Below are positions 22,786 through 35,634 of a DNA stretch of 64,000 nucleotides, one piece after another. Below the pieces are notes generated by a model. That model was not told where the DNA came from, searched no databases, and was given only the letters and a program-made list of their open reading frames with translations. The translations under genes were made by a program, and so were the position numbers. Every line of letters starts with the position of its first letter. Position 1 is the stretch's first letter. Source of the DNA: Phragmites australis (taxonomy: Eukaryota; Streptophyta; Magnoliopsida; Poales; Poaceae); the NCBI RefSeq assembly GCF_958298935.1, contig NC_084936.1:7075501-7139500 (forward strand), given 5' to 3'.

Positions 22786-23499
22786 TGTTGGTAAAAAAAA
22801 TTATCTTCCACGAACAAGGTACGGTGAGAATCGATCTCACTAGAGCCAAGCTTATAGAAGTAGTTGAATGGAAGAGGATGCCTATGATAGTTCTTAGAAA
22901 TTTCTATCCGCGGCACCATATAGTTACAGACCTGTCCCTACCAGCGGTAAAGATACAGCGTATGGTTACAAACCTGCCACTACCTACAGTAGAGATATGA
23001 GCTACTACTTGTACAACCGGGTTACAGGGCTAGTTTAGTAATACATCGTCCAGACCAGATGCCAAAATATCAACACGTTGATGACATCACTCAACCATGG
23101 CAATCACTGTGGTGACGAGCGGCCACTATGTTTGGTCGGTTGCCAAATACGGCGTCAGTCTTGTCCGACGTGTCAGGGCGGCCACCACTTGCACCAGCGC
23201 GTCAGGGTGGTCGCCACTTGACTGGCATTAAATGCCAGTCACATCGTGGCAGATACCACGTGGTCGGTAGGCCCGACCCTACTAGCCTTATTGGGGGACC
23301 TTGCCCCTCCCCAAGCCTCTAGAGGTCTATAGCCTCCAGTGGTTAGCGGCCTCCAGGCCTCCAGAAGGCTCCGAAGGCTTAGGTCACGGGACCGCTCTGG
23401 AGCCCAGGGGTTCCGGAGGAGTCCTGAGTTTGATGGTCTTCAATCTTAAGCGGGCGGAGTTAAGGGGCAATAGGGGTCCTTGATGGCGACCCCCTAACA
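22786..23499 (-). repeat. 3' LTR of the gypsy element
   Basis: This 714-bp copy starts TGTTGGTAAA and ends CCCCCTAACA on the plus strand. The adjacent internal sequence on the minus strand, CGCGAGGGGCTGC, is a polypurine-tract candidate. Its first 500 bp match 37887-38403. Confidence 0.85.
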
Positions 23500-23985
23500 G
23501 CAGCCCCTCGCGAGGATGGCCAGCGTAGCGGCCATCCCTATGGTCCCCGAAGTAGGGCCTCAGGCGATCCTTGGCTCCGTTGCTATAGGGCCCATGTCCC
23601 TTCGTTTGTTTTGAGCCATTTAAAGCGCCAACTCAACGGTCGAGTTGAAACTCCTAATGTCACCTGCGAAAGAGGGCATTAAATGCAACCTGCGGTTAGT
23701 GATGCTATCACGTCCTGGCGTCGGTAGTGGGACACATGGTGTCCCAGCATTGGAGGGTCGTGGGGGGCTGGGGGCGGTTATGCTTCCCCATGATCATGGG
23801 TGATAGGACGGGGCGTGCGCACGTGCCCCTGAGGAGGCAATTAAAACTCCCTTAGCTTTATAAGGCGAGGGTCCCGGTCAAGCGGCAGCTTGATCCGGCG
23901 CTCTTGTTTTTCAGCTGTCATCATTTTAGTGAGCGCGTGCCCGCTAAACACTGTGCTCTCATCTTCCCTCGCCACCTTCAAGGAT
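23500..23985. other. gypsy internal non-coding leader of the antisense ORF
   Basis: This GC-rich sequence lies between the 3' LTR and the first antisense ORF remnant. GCTTTATAAGGCG at about 23856 resembles a TATA box on the plus strand and lies some 135 bp before the antisense ORF. Nothing else is recognised. Confidence 0.35.
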
Positions 23986-23989
23986 CCTT

Positions 23990-26660
23990 CATGGCTCGCT
24001 CTAGTGCTCGCGACGGAGCCAGTTCTCTGGCGAGCGGCCACGCAACATCAGGGGACCCCACTGCCATGTTGCCAACTTCAGCAACTGCCTCCCACCGCAC
24101 GAAAGTAGCATCCACCTCCATCAAATAGAGTGTGCCGGCGATGAGCGGGGCCACTGACGTGCAAGTGTCGGCAGAGATCATGGCGGCATCGGTTCCTCTG
24201 CCGCTGCCTGGGCCACCACCGAGTGCGGAGCTCCACCGCGCCAGCAAGAAGTACCCGATAGACCCGTGCGCTGGGGGCGTCCACCGTCACAAGGGCCGAG
24301 ATCGACTGGATGGTTGAGGAGGGGAAGATCTCCTCAAGATCTATCACTTGGGCCCCAGGGGGAAATGGTTCCGGCGCTACGGGGCCACAAGACCGTGGTC
24401 TTTGAGGCCTTCTTCAATGTGGGCCTTGGTTTCCCAACCGTCCTGCTCCTTGAAGGTGTGCTTCATCACTTTTACATGGAGCTCCCTCAACTCTCGGCCA
24501 ATGCTATCGCCCACCTAGCCATCTTCGAATGGGCCATGTGGGTGGAGGGCTGTGAGGGACGAGTGGAGCTTTTCACCGCCATCCATGAGGCTAGCTACCA
24601 GCTGAAGACCTAAGCGGAGGATAGAGAAACAAGGACCCTCCGCTTCAGCAGCGTGAACTTCTATCTCCGATAGGAGTACCACAAAGCGTTCCCGTCGAAG
24701 GCCATCAATGAACGGTAATACACCGGGTGGTCGAAGGGGTGCTTCTACTACGATGTAAGTTCTGAGTCCCCATTCACTCTACCAACCGAGACATCCATTA
24801 TGTCCAGACCCCAGCGGTGGACATTTCTGAGGCTCAGCTGCCCTCAAGGGTAGCGCTCCATCGAAGGGTCACCCGGAAGATGAGCATGCATGATCTCGCG
24901 GAGGAGTTCACGATGTTGTGCGTCAGGCCCCTTCGGGCGGATTGGGATCATGCCTTCAAGCAAGGTGAGGAGGGCGAGTTGAGCGCGTACTCCGGGCCCA
25001 CTATCCACTCTGGAGAGTCCTCTTCGTTGTCTAGCTTTGAATCTATAGATGTGAGATGCCTCTTTATTTTAGGGAATTGTCTCATGTTGGACCAAGCCGC
25101 CGAAATCATGGAAAAATTCTTCGGTTAGCCCTCCGTTGCGGAGCCCGACCAACATATGGAGCTAGTGGGGAGCTGAGAGTGGCATAACTGCATCTGCTCC
25201 CACCTCGGACTGGCCGCTCCAGCCTGGCCAGACCCAGTGGAGTTTCATGTCACCAGAAGATCAGGGTGCCTGGCTGTTGGCACTGCAGCCTCCACGATTC
25301 TTGTGATCCCGCTCCGAACCTGAGCTCCAACCGGTCCCGTGGGCTCATGTGCGAGCTTGACGACTAAGTCATCCAAGGCCGCGTCGCATGGGACAAAGCG
25401 TCAGAGGCTTGCAGTGGATGTTGGGTCCGCAAACCACGCAGCCGACAAGGAGGCACAATCCGGTGGTGGTGACACAGGGAGGGCTCTGGCCCCTCCGAAC
25501 CCGGCCGGCCATGTCCAGGTGGGAGGAGGGGGTGAGGCATTCCTCGATGACTATATGGCATGGGAATTTTCCAATCCCTTCAATGTTGATGATGTCACGG
25601 GCCCCGCTAATGTGATGACCGGTGGCACGGGTAAGGCAGAATCCTAATTCGCCCTCTATTTTTATTCCACTGCTCCGATGCTAGAGGATCCTAACTTTCA
25701 TGTTTCTTCTAGTATTCAAAGGCCGCTGAAATGGTCCTGGCCCCAGCCCCCACTCCCGAGCTTCAGGCAACTTTGGAGAACCTGACGACCACCCCAGAGG
25801 TGCTCAGAACAACCACTCCAAAGGAGACGACTTTGACGCCTCGAGGCAGTGCGCTAGACCATGATCTGACCCTTGTGGCAGGCATAGGGGGAGCCGGACT
25901 CTCCGTGGCAGCCGCCTCTGCACTCTCAGGGAGGAGCTTAGGCTTTGAGGCCCTGACTCTAGACGATTTCTCTTTCCTCGCAAAGGCATTGAGTGCCTTT
26001 GCCTCGGCCTCGTCGCTCCCCAGGAGTTAAGAGATTGAATTATCACTTGCTTGGAGGCCCCTAGAGGAGGTGGGGCGAGCCTAGAAGCGGTGGCCTGGGA
26101 GTTAAGTTCTGGAGGTCGGTCTTTTTAGCTCCAAGCCTCGGGCTGCCATCTTATCGATCTTTCTCTGTGTTTTGCAGCAATTGCTACTAGCGAAGGTGTT
26201 GGACTGCTCGTAGCGCCAGACCCTTGCGACGGCCCAAGACACTGCTCGGCAGGAAGAGACGGGGCTTCAGCGAGCCCTGGAGGAGGCCACGAAGCGACCG
26301 GAATCGATGGAGGGTCGTCTGCAGGAAGAGATGACGCACCGTGAGTGTGGAGAGGCCGCAGCTCGAGAGGCTGCCGAAGCCCACTGGGTTACGACGGAGG
26401 CCATTGATAAGGCCAACACGGGTCTCGTGGCTACCAAAGGCGAAGCCCGGGACCTCCAAATCGCGGTGGTTGTGGCTCAACAAGAGCGGAGGGAGGCACA
26501 TACTGCAGAGGATGCGCTGTGTGTGGAGCGCCAAGGGCTGGCCGAGCGTGCTACAAAGGTGACTCGTGCCATTGAAAGCGCCTTGGGCGGCCTCAAGGCT
26601 AAGGGCCCACCATTGCCCTTTGGCTCGGATGTCCTGGTCCTGGCACTCCATTGGCTCTAG
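23990..26660 (+). pseudogene. Antisense ORF remnant of the gypsy element (Transposase_28 / putative gypsy-type transposon family)
   Basis: The plus-strand frames start at about MARSSARDGASS (23991). At 24384-24613 they contain the block VVFEAFFNVGLGFP and HHFYMELPQLSANAIAHLAI, which I recognise as the Pfam PF04195 'putative gypsy type transposon' pattern. A further block with FTMLCVRPLRADWDHAFK follows at about 24910-24960. A heptad-rich, Ala/Glu-rich segment (26220-26600) looks like a coiled coil. Frames are broken by many stops. The function of this antisense product is not known for the family. Its orientation, opposite to gag-pol, is the notable point. Confidence 0.75.
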
Positions 26661-28060
26661 TCCGCGGCAGGGGTGGTGACCAGTGATGCCGAGGCCTACA
26701 CTAGCTCAAGCGTCGGTGTGGCCATGGTGCTCTAGCTAGCGCTTCTGCACTGAGCGGGGGTCCGCCAGTTCGACGCGTTAGAGCAGCCAGACCCAGGCTT
26801 CGTGGTTGAGGATGTCCAACCCGAGGCACCTTCAGTGCAGATTTGTGCTACCTTGGACGGCTTACACCGGGGAGTAAGGGCGAGGCACAACCGGCCTGCG
26901 ACATTGAATTTCATAGCAAAATGCATGAAGTCGGGTGCCCAAGGGACTCCCCATTCGGGAGTTCAGGCTCTGTGTCTAGACACCTCCTTCGACGCACTAC
27001 AGCCACCTAGACGGCCTCCTTGTTCGGACATTGCTTCGCAAGAACAGTCACCCTAAGTAGGCTTTATCTTTTGTTTCTCTTCTTTTTCTGCGGGGGGTCG
27101 GAGGCTTAGCATGTTAATTCTTCATGTATCTTGATTGCGCTCGCCGAACATATGGAGCTATGTCTCCTTCAAGCTTTTATCCGCTTATCTGTATATGGTG
27201 CTAGAATGTGCTTGCCATACGGCTAACTTTTGAGTAGGATTTGTGCATTCAAGTTTGACGACCTGAGGCAATGGGAACATTTCCAAGTGCTCGGCTGCGA
27301 CTTCCAGAGGAGGGCCTAGGGTGCCCGATCCTCCAGGCCTGCACTATCTTCCTTGCGGCAGGAGCGCTTCATCCTTCCTCACAATTCCCAAGGACACAGG
27401 GACCCAGAGCTGTTCGCTCATATCTTGGTTAAGGTGGAGCCATAGGGTCCTCCCGCGTCTACTTCGAAGGCTAGCCCAAGTTCCATAGGGGTAGACGAGT
27501 GGTGGAGGGTCTTTGAGTCTACCGACCCGCGTGACTCTCAGCATTTTAATCTTCCATGGGGCCTCGACGGATTGGGGCTAGCAGATATCCTTGAGGACGT
27601 CATGGCTCGGATCAAGATGGAGGATGCGGAGGCTGCGGAGATGTCACCGTCGTCGTAGGAGCTGGATTTTATGGCCTTCGACTCCTTCGTTGTCAGTCTC
27701 CGCACTCCATGCGCCATCACTCCGTGCACCGCTATAGGCGTACGACGGGAGGCTTCGGTGAGCAGAGCCGTACCTCAGCATCCCGTCGCGCTTCAGGGAG
27801 GTGTGGTGGCTTAGCGCGCTTGTTAGGCCTAGATTGATTGTAAGGCATATTGCCAAGTACAATGTATGTACCCATCGTATAATAATAAGATTATTTATAC
27901 TTTAGCTCTGCTGCCCATTCCTCCCTTTAACCTTGCTCGCATCAACGCTCTGGTTGCCTCCCATTTCCCGGCCCCCCCTCGCATGTTGTGGTCGTTAGCT
28001 GCCAGAGGGTGCAACTAGAGGTATGCTTAGGTGTCTTAGGTGTGACCAGGGCAGTAGGCC
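26661..28060. other. gypsy internal non-coding region
   Basis: Only short frames with no recognisable domain occur. A poly-A-signal-like AATAATAAG at about 27880 follows the antisense ORF region on the plus strand. Confidence 0.35.
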
Positions 28061-28084
28061 TCACATGAATGATTGAATATGTTT

Positions 28085-29240
28085 ATACCTCGATGAGCCT
28101 TGACGCGACCGAGGCGGATGCCTTCGAGAGTTTGGGACCTCAACGCATGTGGCGAAGGGTTTGGACCTCGACGCTTGTGGTGGAGGGTTTAGACCTCGAT
28201 GCATATGGTGGAGGGTTTGACCTCAACGCGACTGAGGCTAATGCCTTCGAGGCGTGGAGGGTCTTGGACCTCGACGCCTATGGTGGAGGGTTTAGACCTT
28301 GACGCATATGGTAGAGGGTTTGACCTTGATGTGACCGAGGTCGATGCCTTCGAGGTGCGAAGGGTTTTGTACCTCGACGCCTATGGTGGAGGGTTTTGAC
28401 CTCGACGCCTATGGTGGAGGGTTTTGACCTCGACGCATATGGCAGAGAGTTTGACCTTGACACGACTAAGGCTGATGCCTTCGAGGTGTGGAGGTTTTTA
28501 CCTCGACACGTGTGGTGGAGGGTTTGGACCTCGATGCATATGGAGGAGGGTTTGACCTCAACACAACCGAGGCCGACACCTTCAAGGTGCGGAGGTTTTG
28601 GACCTCGATGCCTGTGGCGGAGTGCTTGGACCTTAACGCATATGGTAGAGGGTTTGGACCTCGATGCATATGGCGGACGGTTTGACCTCGACGTGGTTGA
28701 GGCTGATGCCTTTGAGGTGCAGAGGGTTTTGCCCCTTGACACCTGTGATGGAGGGTTTGGACCTTGACGCATATGGCGGAGGGTTTGACCTCGATGCGAC
28801 CGAGGCTTATGCCTTTGATGTGCGGTGGGTTTTGGACCTCGACGCCTATGGTGGAGGGTTTGGACCTCGACACATATGACGAAGGGTTTGGACCTCGACG
28901 CGACCAAGGCCGATGCCTTCGAGGTGCGGAGGTTTTGGACCTCGACACCTATGGTGGAGGGTTTGACCTCAACATGACTGAGGCTGATGCCTTCGAGATG
29001 CGAAAGGTTTTGGACCTCGATGCCTTTGGCAGAGTGTTTGGACCTCGACGCATATGGCAGAGGGTTTGGACCTCGACGCGATCGAGGCTGATGCCTTCGA
29101 GGTGCGGAGGGTTTTGGACCTTGTCGCATGTGGCGGAGGGTTTGTACCTCGACATGATTAGGGCATGTGGCCTTTTCAGTGGCAGAGGGTTTGTAGCTCG
29201 ACGCAACCGAGGCTTACGGCTTGTGCGCCTTGAACCATGA
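28085..29240. repeat. Minisatellite of about 1.1 kb inside the gypsy element
   Basis: A short unit of about 27-30 bp (GACCTCGACGCATATGGTGG followed by AGGGTTT) alternates with a longer unit carrying GAGGCTGATGCCTTCGAGGT. The word CCTTCGA, or a one-base variant, starts at 28121, 28244, 28347, 28478, 28579, 28709, 28812, 28916, 28990 and 29094. Spacings fall mainly at 101-104 or 123-131, with one of 74. The differences equal one short unit, so the array grew by gain and loss of that unit. Confidence 0.9.
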
Positions 29241-29727
29241 CAGTAGAGATCCTGTGTAGTAGTGAGATATTCTGCTATTTTTCCTGGCATAAGGATATGA
29301 TGACGCAAAATAATTGCAGCACGACTGACACCAGTGAGATTTGCCCATCGTACTTGCCTCACGATGTGGTCGCTGTTATGTGGGCTGGCTTATCATGAGC
29401 CCCGCATGTCAGGGACCGCATCACGGGGTGAGGCTATGTTAGAGGAATCGCTTCCGCCTGACTCCTAGGGCCTTGTGCTTGCACGCGTCAAAAGCAATTT
29501 GAACAATAACTGTGACGGGACATGTGTGCAATAAACTAGGTCATGGTCGTAGGATGCAGGCACGTGTATGCGGGGTTGACTGAGGTATTGCCACACGCCC
29601 CAGAGTAGTAAATGAAAAAGCCACGGAACTCTCCCAATGTCTAGCCGAGCCGGTGGGCTTTATAACCAGAGGTTTACCTTGGTAGCCATCTAGTTTGAGT
29701 AAGAGAGTGATCCTCCTTCATTTGATC

Positions 29728-30115
29728 ATGGCGTCTCCTTCCACTCCACGAGCGGTGATCCGATCGGGGCTGGGTCACCCTTGGCATCGGTGCAGACTCT
29801 GTCAGCAGTAGCGCCACCGCGGGAGGGCGCTCCCAAGGGCCCGTGGCCAGGATGTAATCTTGCTCGCCTCTTGGTGCTTCCGTCCTTGCAGAGGGGAGTG
29901 CCTCCCACCATTCCACCCCTCCAACCCGAGCGGTCTCTCCAGTCGAAATAATCGACATCTCTGACAATGAAGAGGAGGTTGATTGGGATCTCCTGGAGAA
30001 GGAAGCCGACTAGGAGGAGAAGGGGGAGGAGGGGGCCAAGGAAGAGTCCCCCAGTTTGCCTTCATCTTCTGATGGCAACGGTGGCTCAGGGACCGGCTAC
30101 TACATCAGCCTCTAA
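29728..30115 (+). pseudogene. Second antisense ORF remnant in the gypsy element
   Basis: An ATG at 29728 opens MASPSTPRAVIRSGLGHPWH. After stops and a frame change, 29940-30115 reads an acidic stretch VEIIDISDNEEEVDWDLLEK and ends GTGYYISL. It lies opposite to pol and resembles the acidic N-terminal part of grass retroelement ORFs of unknown role. It is broken by stops. Confidence 0.4.
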
Positions 30116-30990
30116 GGCGAGACACGTCAGAAGCAGCTAGGTCACCCTTAGGGCCTCATAGTTTTTTTTTTTGAAAGCCAGGAACTCAGAGGGTTGACCT
30201 GCTTATGTAAGCATCCTCTAGATGCACAAACCACCATTGTGGTGATTTCTATGAATATTGTGACCATCTCCTTTTGATCATTTCTCTATGGAACACTTGT
30301 TTTCTATCGTGTGACGTACATATATCAGTTCCTTAGTGACATACCTTGATCGCTAATCTTAGCACGCCAACCTAGGCTTTTAGTATGCCAAGAAAAGGTC
30401 AAAATTAAATAGCGATGTTGAATTGGAGAGGGCAGCGATGGGGCGTACTTTGAGTCATGCCACGCACATTGCATGTCCTGGTTTTTTGGGTGGTGGGGGG
30501 TTCGAGCTTGAACGCGACCGAGGCCTGAGGCCTTCAAGGTCAAGGTAGCTAGGAAAGACTTGGGTAATAATGCGGCCAAGGGTTTAGCCCGGATACATTG
30601 CTACTTCCACATATCAGCTTCCTTCTTACATATATCAGGGGAGGTTTTCTACACACAGTATTTGCAGAGTGCCTCTGCATTCCAAGTGTGCTCGAGGGGG
30701 GGGGGCTTCTATTTTAGCCAAGCAATATGAACCAGGTCTGTTGGATTCAAGGATGAGGTAGGTGCCTTCCCATTAGTTCCACAGTTTGCCCAGAGCCAGC
30801 GTGTGCTAGAGGACCAAGTCTCCGGTGTGAAGGTTCGAGGTGCGACCTTGGGATTATACCATGCCTTGGTCTCAACGATGTAGCAGTCGAGGTTCTGGAT
30901 AGCAGGAGCCTTGTTCCCTCGACGACATCGAGGGAGAGTTCCTTTTCTCCATTGGTCCCCAAGAGTTGTACCAGGAGGGAGCGTCCATTG
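30116..30990. other. gypsy internal region between antisense ORFs and integrase
   Basis: No coherent domain is readable. A poly-T run at 30162 and G-runs at about 30488 and 30698 stand out. Confidence 0.3.
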
Positions 30991-30994
30991 ATTT

Positions 30995-31780
30995 CTGTTG
31001 GAGTCATGGCCTCGTCACCAAACAAGAGGCGAAAGGGGGTGAAGCTCGTGGGACGCGTGACTGTGGTGTGGAGGGACCATAGGAACTTTGGTAGCTCCTC
31101 AACCCATAGGCCTTTAGCGAGGCCAACGAGGCATCAGTTAAGGCCCAAGAGGATGTTATCGTTTGTACGCTTAACGACCCTATTGGACTGCAGGTGGCGA
31201 ACCGATGCGAAGCATAGTTTGATATCGAGTTCCGTACATAACTCCTAGAACGGGCCGGAGTCAAATTGTGTCCCGTTGTCGATAGCGAGTTGACGCGGAA
31301 CGCTGAAGTGGCGTATGATGTTTTTTCATAAGAATTTTTTGGACTTTTTTTGATGTGATTGTCGTGAAGGGTTCAGCCTTGGTCGATTTCGAGAAGTATT
31401 CCAGGGCTACCACGACATATCGCAGGTTTCCCATGGCACTGGGGAATGGGTCGATCAAGTCCATTCCCCAACATGCTAGGGGCTAGACGGGAGCGATTAG
31501 CTACAAAGGAGTTCCTCTGCATCTGTCATGATAGTAGGCCAGTATAGCCCCTGGCAGAGTGCCTTACCGGCGATAGCTTGAGGTGCGAGGTGGCTGCCGC
31601 AGAGGCCTTCGTGGATTTGACGAAGGAGGTCGGCCCCCTGCTACCTGGCAACACAGAGGAGGAGAGGGTGTAGACTCCAGCCTTGTAGAGGGCTCCATCG
31701 ATCAAGAGATATCCCCTAGCACGTTGCCTAGTGCGGCGAAGCTCGACGGGGTCGTTGGGCTCCTCTATTTCATTTAGGAA
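30995..31780 (-). pseudogene. gypsy integrase remnant
   Basis: Minus-strand frames include MDLIDPFPSAMGNLRYVVVA and LEYFSKSTKAEPFTTIT, the integrase core start seen in grass gypsy elements (usual form VAVDYFSKWVEA). The end retains words of the C-terminal region (LFGDEAM at 31025). Frames are interrupted and the catalytic residues are not all traceable. Confidence 0.7.
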
Positions 31781-31798
31781 AGAGAGGAGTGTGACCCT

Positions 31799-32660
31799 CT
31801 AGTCTGGGGGTGTAATGAGGAGGACGGTGGCAGTAGCCTCGTCGGGGGTACCCACCGCTGAGTTATGGAGGACATTGAAGAAGGCCCCCTCTGGAAGGGC
31901 TCTGCTCCCAGCAGCAGTTTTTGCTAGGGAATTAGCCTCTTGGTTATCCGTGCGTAGTATGCTTCGCATTGAGATGTCACGGAAGGATACATCGGCTTTG
32001 CGTATGGCTTCGAGGTACATCACCATGTCCGGATGCCGATCCTAGAAGCTCTTGTCAACATGCACGACGACAATCTAAGAGTCTATCTTGATGGAGAGCA
32101 TGGCGGCTCCTAAGGCCCATGTCTTCCAGAGGCCCAAGAGGACGGCTTCGTATTCGGCAATATTGTTAGTTGTCTTGAATTCCAAGCGAACAGCAAACGT
32201 AGCCCGCTGGTGGGTCGGGGAGATGAGGACTGCTCCGACCCCCGTGCCGGTCGACCCATACGCCTCGTTGGTGTATATCGTCCATATATCTTGGGGAGGG
32301 GTTGCTAGAGGCCCTGCGTTAGGGGGAGTCTATTCGGCGAAGAAGTCAGCCAGGATATGTGACTTGATGGCCGTCCGAGCCATAAACTTCAACGTGAAGG
32401 GTACTAATTCTACAGCCCACTTACATGTACGTCTCGTAACCTCGCAATTATGGAACATGTCACCGAACAGGGGAGATGGTTTCCCCCTCCCCTTGTAAAA
32501 CAAGTACGAGGTTGGTATTGTGATGTCATGGGCGAGGAAGTAATGTAAGAGCTTGCATGAGGCATCAGGAGTGCATACGCCATCTTCTTGAGCTCGATGT
32601 CGCGTATTTTGGCCCCAGCTAGGGCCTCTGAAATATAGTAGACTGCCCTTTGCCCCAAGC
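31799..32660 (-). pseudogene. gypsy RNase H remnant
   Basis: Frames at 32658-32410 (AVYYISEALAGAKIRDIELK, the strand before the RNase H core) and at 32026-31799 (LEAIRKADVSF, RTDNQEANSLAKTAAGSRAL) are the RNase H/tether parts of gypsy pol. Stops intervene. Confidence 0.72.
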
Positions 32661-32689
32661 GGCCCTCACTCTCCTCCTTCCGTACTTAC

Positions 32690-33780
32690 AGCGGAGGCAG
32701 AGGCGGATAAGTATAAGAGGGGCCATTCATCAGGAAGGGGTATAACCAGTGTCTTGAGGTCGGAGAGGTGAGCCTTGAGGGCCTCGAAGGCGGCCTGGCA
32801 CTCCACCATCCATCTGAAAGGTTCGAAGCCTCACAATGTTTTGAAGATTGGAAGGTTGTGCTCGGCGGACATGGCGAGAAAACAGCTGAGGGCTGCGAGG
32901 CAGCCGGCCAGGCACTAGACCCCCTTCGCATCAGTGAGGGGTGACATTTCCGTGATGGCATGGATTTTACTAGGGTTTGCCTTGATGCCTCTCCTGTAGA
33001 CTAGGTACCCTAGCAGTCTGCTAGCTTTGGCGCCAAATACACACTTCTCTGGGTTGAGTCACATGACTGCAGCCCAGTGGATGTCAAATGTTTCTTGAAG
33101 GTCAGCAATGTGGTCAGCCTCGAGCTTTCTTTTCATGACGATGTCGCCCATGTAGGCCTCCATGTTGCGGACTAATTGTTGCTCCGGGATTTTGTGCACC
33201 AGGCGAGAGAAGGTGGCTCCGGCATTTCAGAGACCAAAAAGGCATCTGAACGTAGCAATACACCTCGTAAGGGGTAACGAAGCTAGTCTTGCCCTCGTAC
33301 TCTGCAGTCATCCACACCTAGTGGTATCCGGAGTATGCATCTAGAAAGCTCAGCAACTCGTAGCCAGCAATGGAGTCCACAAGCTGGTTGATGCGAGGGA
33401 GTGGATACTCGTGGGCAGGCTTTGTTGAGTGTTGTGAAGTCGATGCACATGCGCTACTTCCTATTGGGCTTCTTGACTAGGACGGGGTTTGACAACACTT
33501 GGAGTGGATGACCTCGCGGATGACGTCGGCTTTTAGCAGTTTTCGAACTACCTCCTTAGCGGCCTCCGCCCATTTAGAGGATAGCTTACGGAGCCCCTGG
33601 AGCATAGGCTTGGCATGCGGGTCGACCCAGAGGGCGTGCTCGATAATGCAGCGGTCGACATCAGGAAGGTCCTGCGGAGACCATACGAAGACATCGATGT
33701 TGTCCAGTAAGATGGTTAGAAGCCAAGCTTCCTGCTCCGAAGCGAGGTCCGCCCCGATCTGAAAAGTTCGGTTGGGATAG
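32690..33780 (-). pseudogene. gypsy reverse transcriptase remnant
   Basis: Upstream words read FRIGADLASEQEAWLLTILL and KWAEAAKEVVRKLLKADVIRE. At 33317-33114 the frame reads VWMTAEYEGKTSFVTPYEVY followed by CYVQMPF, the RT region normally DEEKTSFVTPYGVYCYVRMPFGL. The catalytic YVDD region is altered and out of frame (reads as LHGRHRHEKKA in one frame). Non-functional. Confidence 0.8.
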
Positions 33781-33878
33781 CCCGAACCCTATAGAACTTG
33801 CCTGACGTCCCCCTCTAGCCACGGCTTCAGGGCACCTTGGTGCCCGAGGTATGTTCGGACGGCGGGGTCTTTGAGGGG

Positions 33879-35629
33879 TGTTTGATGAATATTTTTTTTA
33901 TAAAAAACGAGATTGGAATAACGTGCAGGACAATATTTAGTCGACGCATGTTAATTCAAATCCGCTGACATAATTCACTGTGGCAGATCGATCCCATGGC
34001 GTACGAACCCCACATCCTCAAATGTTTCTAGAACGTCCTGAATAAATTGGATACGATTCCCTGAAGAGATCACTAATATTCAATGGTGTCTTAAGTCGAA
34101 CTCGCAGTTGAAGATATGGCTTCTAGAAGGGTAAATAAAAAAGAAACGGAAAAAACAAGTCACTCAAGCTCACATCGTAACGTCGACAAGCAATACGTGA
34201 TTATGCGATACTCAGGCTAATCCATGGTGCACTCTGAATTGAATACGTACACCACGAGACTGATATAAAGCCTGGTTGCTGTAACTGCTGGCCCACATGG
34301 CATTGTCCTTGCTCAAATCTGTAGGTATATATCAGGCAGTCGTATGCCTCTTGGCTGGATTGTTTTACAGTCTGGTTACTACAGATAAAGCCATGCACGT
34401 TGCTGGAGATAGAGCCCAGATCGGTTTAAACATGCAAACGCAGCCCCCAACCAACGCCATCTTCGTCAAGCCACCATCGCCAACGATGATGTCGTACATG
34501 AAAACCATGATTTATGGTGAGGAGGGGTCATTGAGATAAAAACAACAATACATGCATGCGCGGTGATGGGATCTACAAATCACCAGAGTCATGTAATTAT
34601 TAAAAGGATGAGATCCCACTGCCATCCATGTCATACAATTCGGTATTTTTGCCGGTGTAAAGATACAATTTGGCCTCATGCATATGCGTGGGAGCGATAT
34701 TTCCTATAAAGCAAGCATTATCTATGTGAGAGTATGAGATCCCACTGCCATCCATGTCATACAATCTGGTATTTTTGCCGATGTAAAGATACAGTTTGGT
34801 CTCGTCCATACGCGCTGGAGCGATATTTCCTACAAAGCAAGCATCATCTATGTGAGAGTGCTAGCCGCAAGGCTAAGGCATGCAGATTCAAAATATATAC
34901 ATCAACATCATGGCCGGGTGTCAAGGCGATCAAGTAGTCCTAAAACACCATCATCTATACAAGCGTCCGTGACCAAGAGGCCAGACAACACTATGGCTAA
35001 ATGCCGATAAGGCTGCAGCCACCCTCATTGTTTCACACGTTTATGACCGACTAGACGAAATTATGGCCAAGTGCCGATGAGGCAAGGTCACTATACCAAC
35101 ACGTTCAAAATAGACAGGAACGGATACACCATTGCTGGGCACCAACGAGGCAAAAGCAACCATACATCCATGTCCGATGATGGAGGCATACATTAAAAAT
35201 CATACCCTTCATCACGACACCCGCTCCATATACCAACATGATGATAGTATACGGTGACCGGGTTTTCGGCGAAACAAAAGACACTCGTACCACATTTGCA
35301 AACACTGATTATTGAATCTGCACCAACCACTATGCCTATGGCGAGAGATACGAATTCAAAGACGACGACCCTAGCGCAGCTTAATTGGAGGTTTTCTGCA
35401 GGCTTGCTCTACAAATGTAATTAACCGGACGCGCCTAACTAGGCTCTAGGAATCAGCGAACTACGCAATTTCTCCAGTCAGATAATCTCCATAAGCATCG
35501 ACACAAAAGACAAGATAGGCAAACTGTTGTGGACTCATGTACTTTGTATATTCAAAAAGAATTAATGAAATACATGTTCCGCACATATGTGTGTTCCTTG
35601 TCTATATACTTTTTTTGTTTCCACAATCA
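33879..35629. mobile_element. Nested solo LTR (1,751 bp) inside the gypsy element
   Basis: It begins TGTTTGATGAAT and ends CCACAATCA. It is flanked by a perfect 5-bp direct repeat AGGGG (33874-33878 and 35630-35634). It separates the protease from the RT part of the gypsy pol, which would otherwise be adjacent. No coding domain is present. It is younger than its host element. Confidence 0.82.
34609..34860. repeat. Two tandem copies of a 128-bp unit in the nested solo LTR
   Basis: GAGATCCCACTGCCATCCAT occurs at 34609 and 34737. Each is followed by GTCATACAAT, GTATTTTTGCCG, GATACA and GCGATATTTCCTA in the same order, ending with ATCTATGTGAGAGT. The two copies differ at a modest number of sites. 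Confidence 0.88.
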
Positions 35630-35634
35630 AGGGG

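Noticed and set aside
28278..29129. 283-residue repetitive minus-strand open frame (Pro/Ser/Arg-rich)
   Set aside because: Produced by a minisatellite whose unit lacks stops in this frame; not a gene.
28085..29240. CRISPR-like array
   Set aside because: Regularly spaced repeats, but the spacers are themselves repeats, the genome is a plant and the array lies within a retrotransposon.
33879..35629. Host gene inside the gypsy element
   Set aside because: No coding frame of substance; TG...CA ends and AGGGG duplication show a solo LTR.
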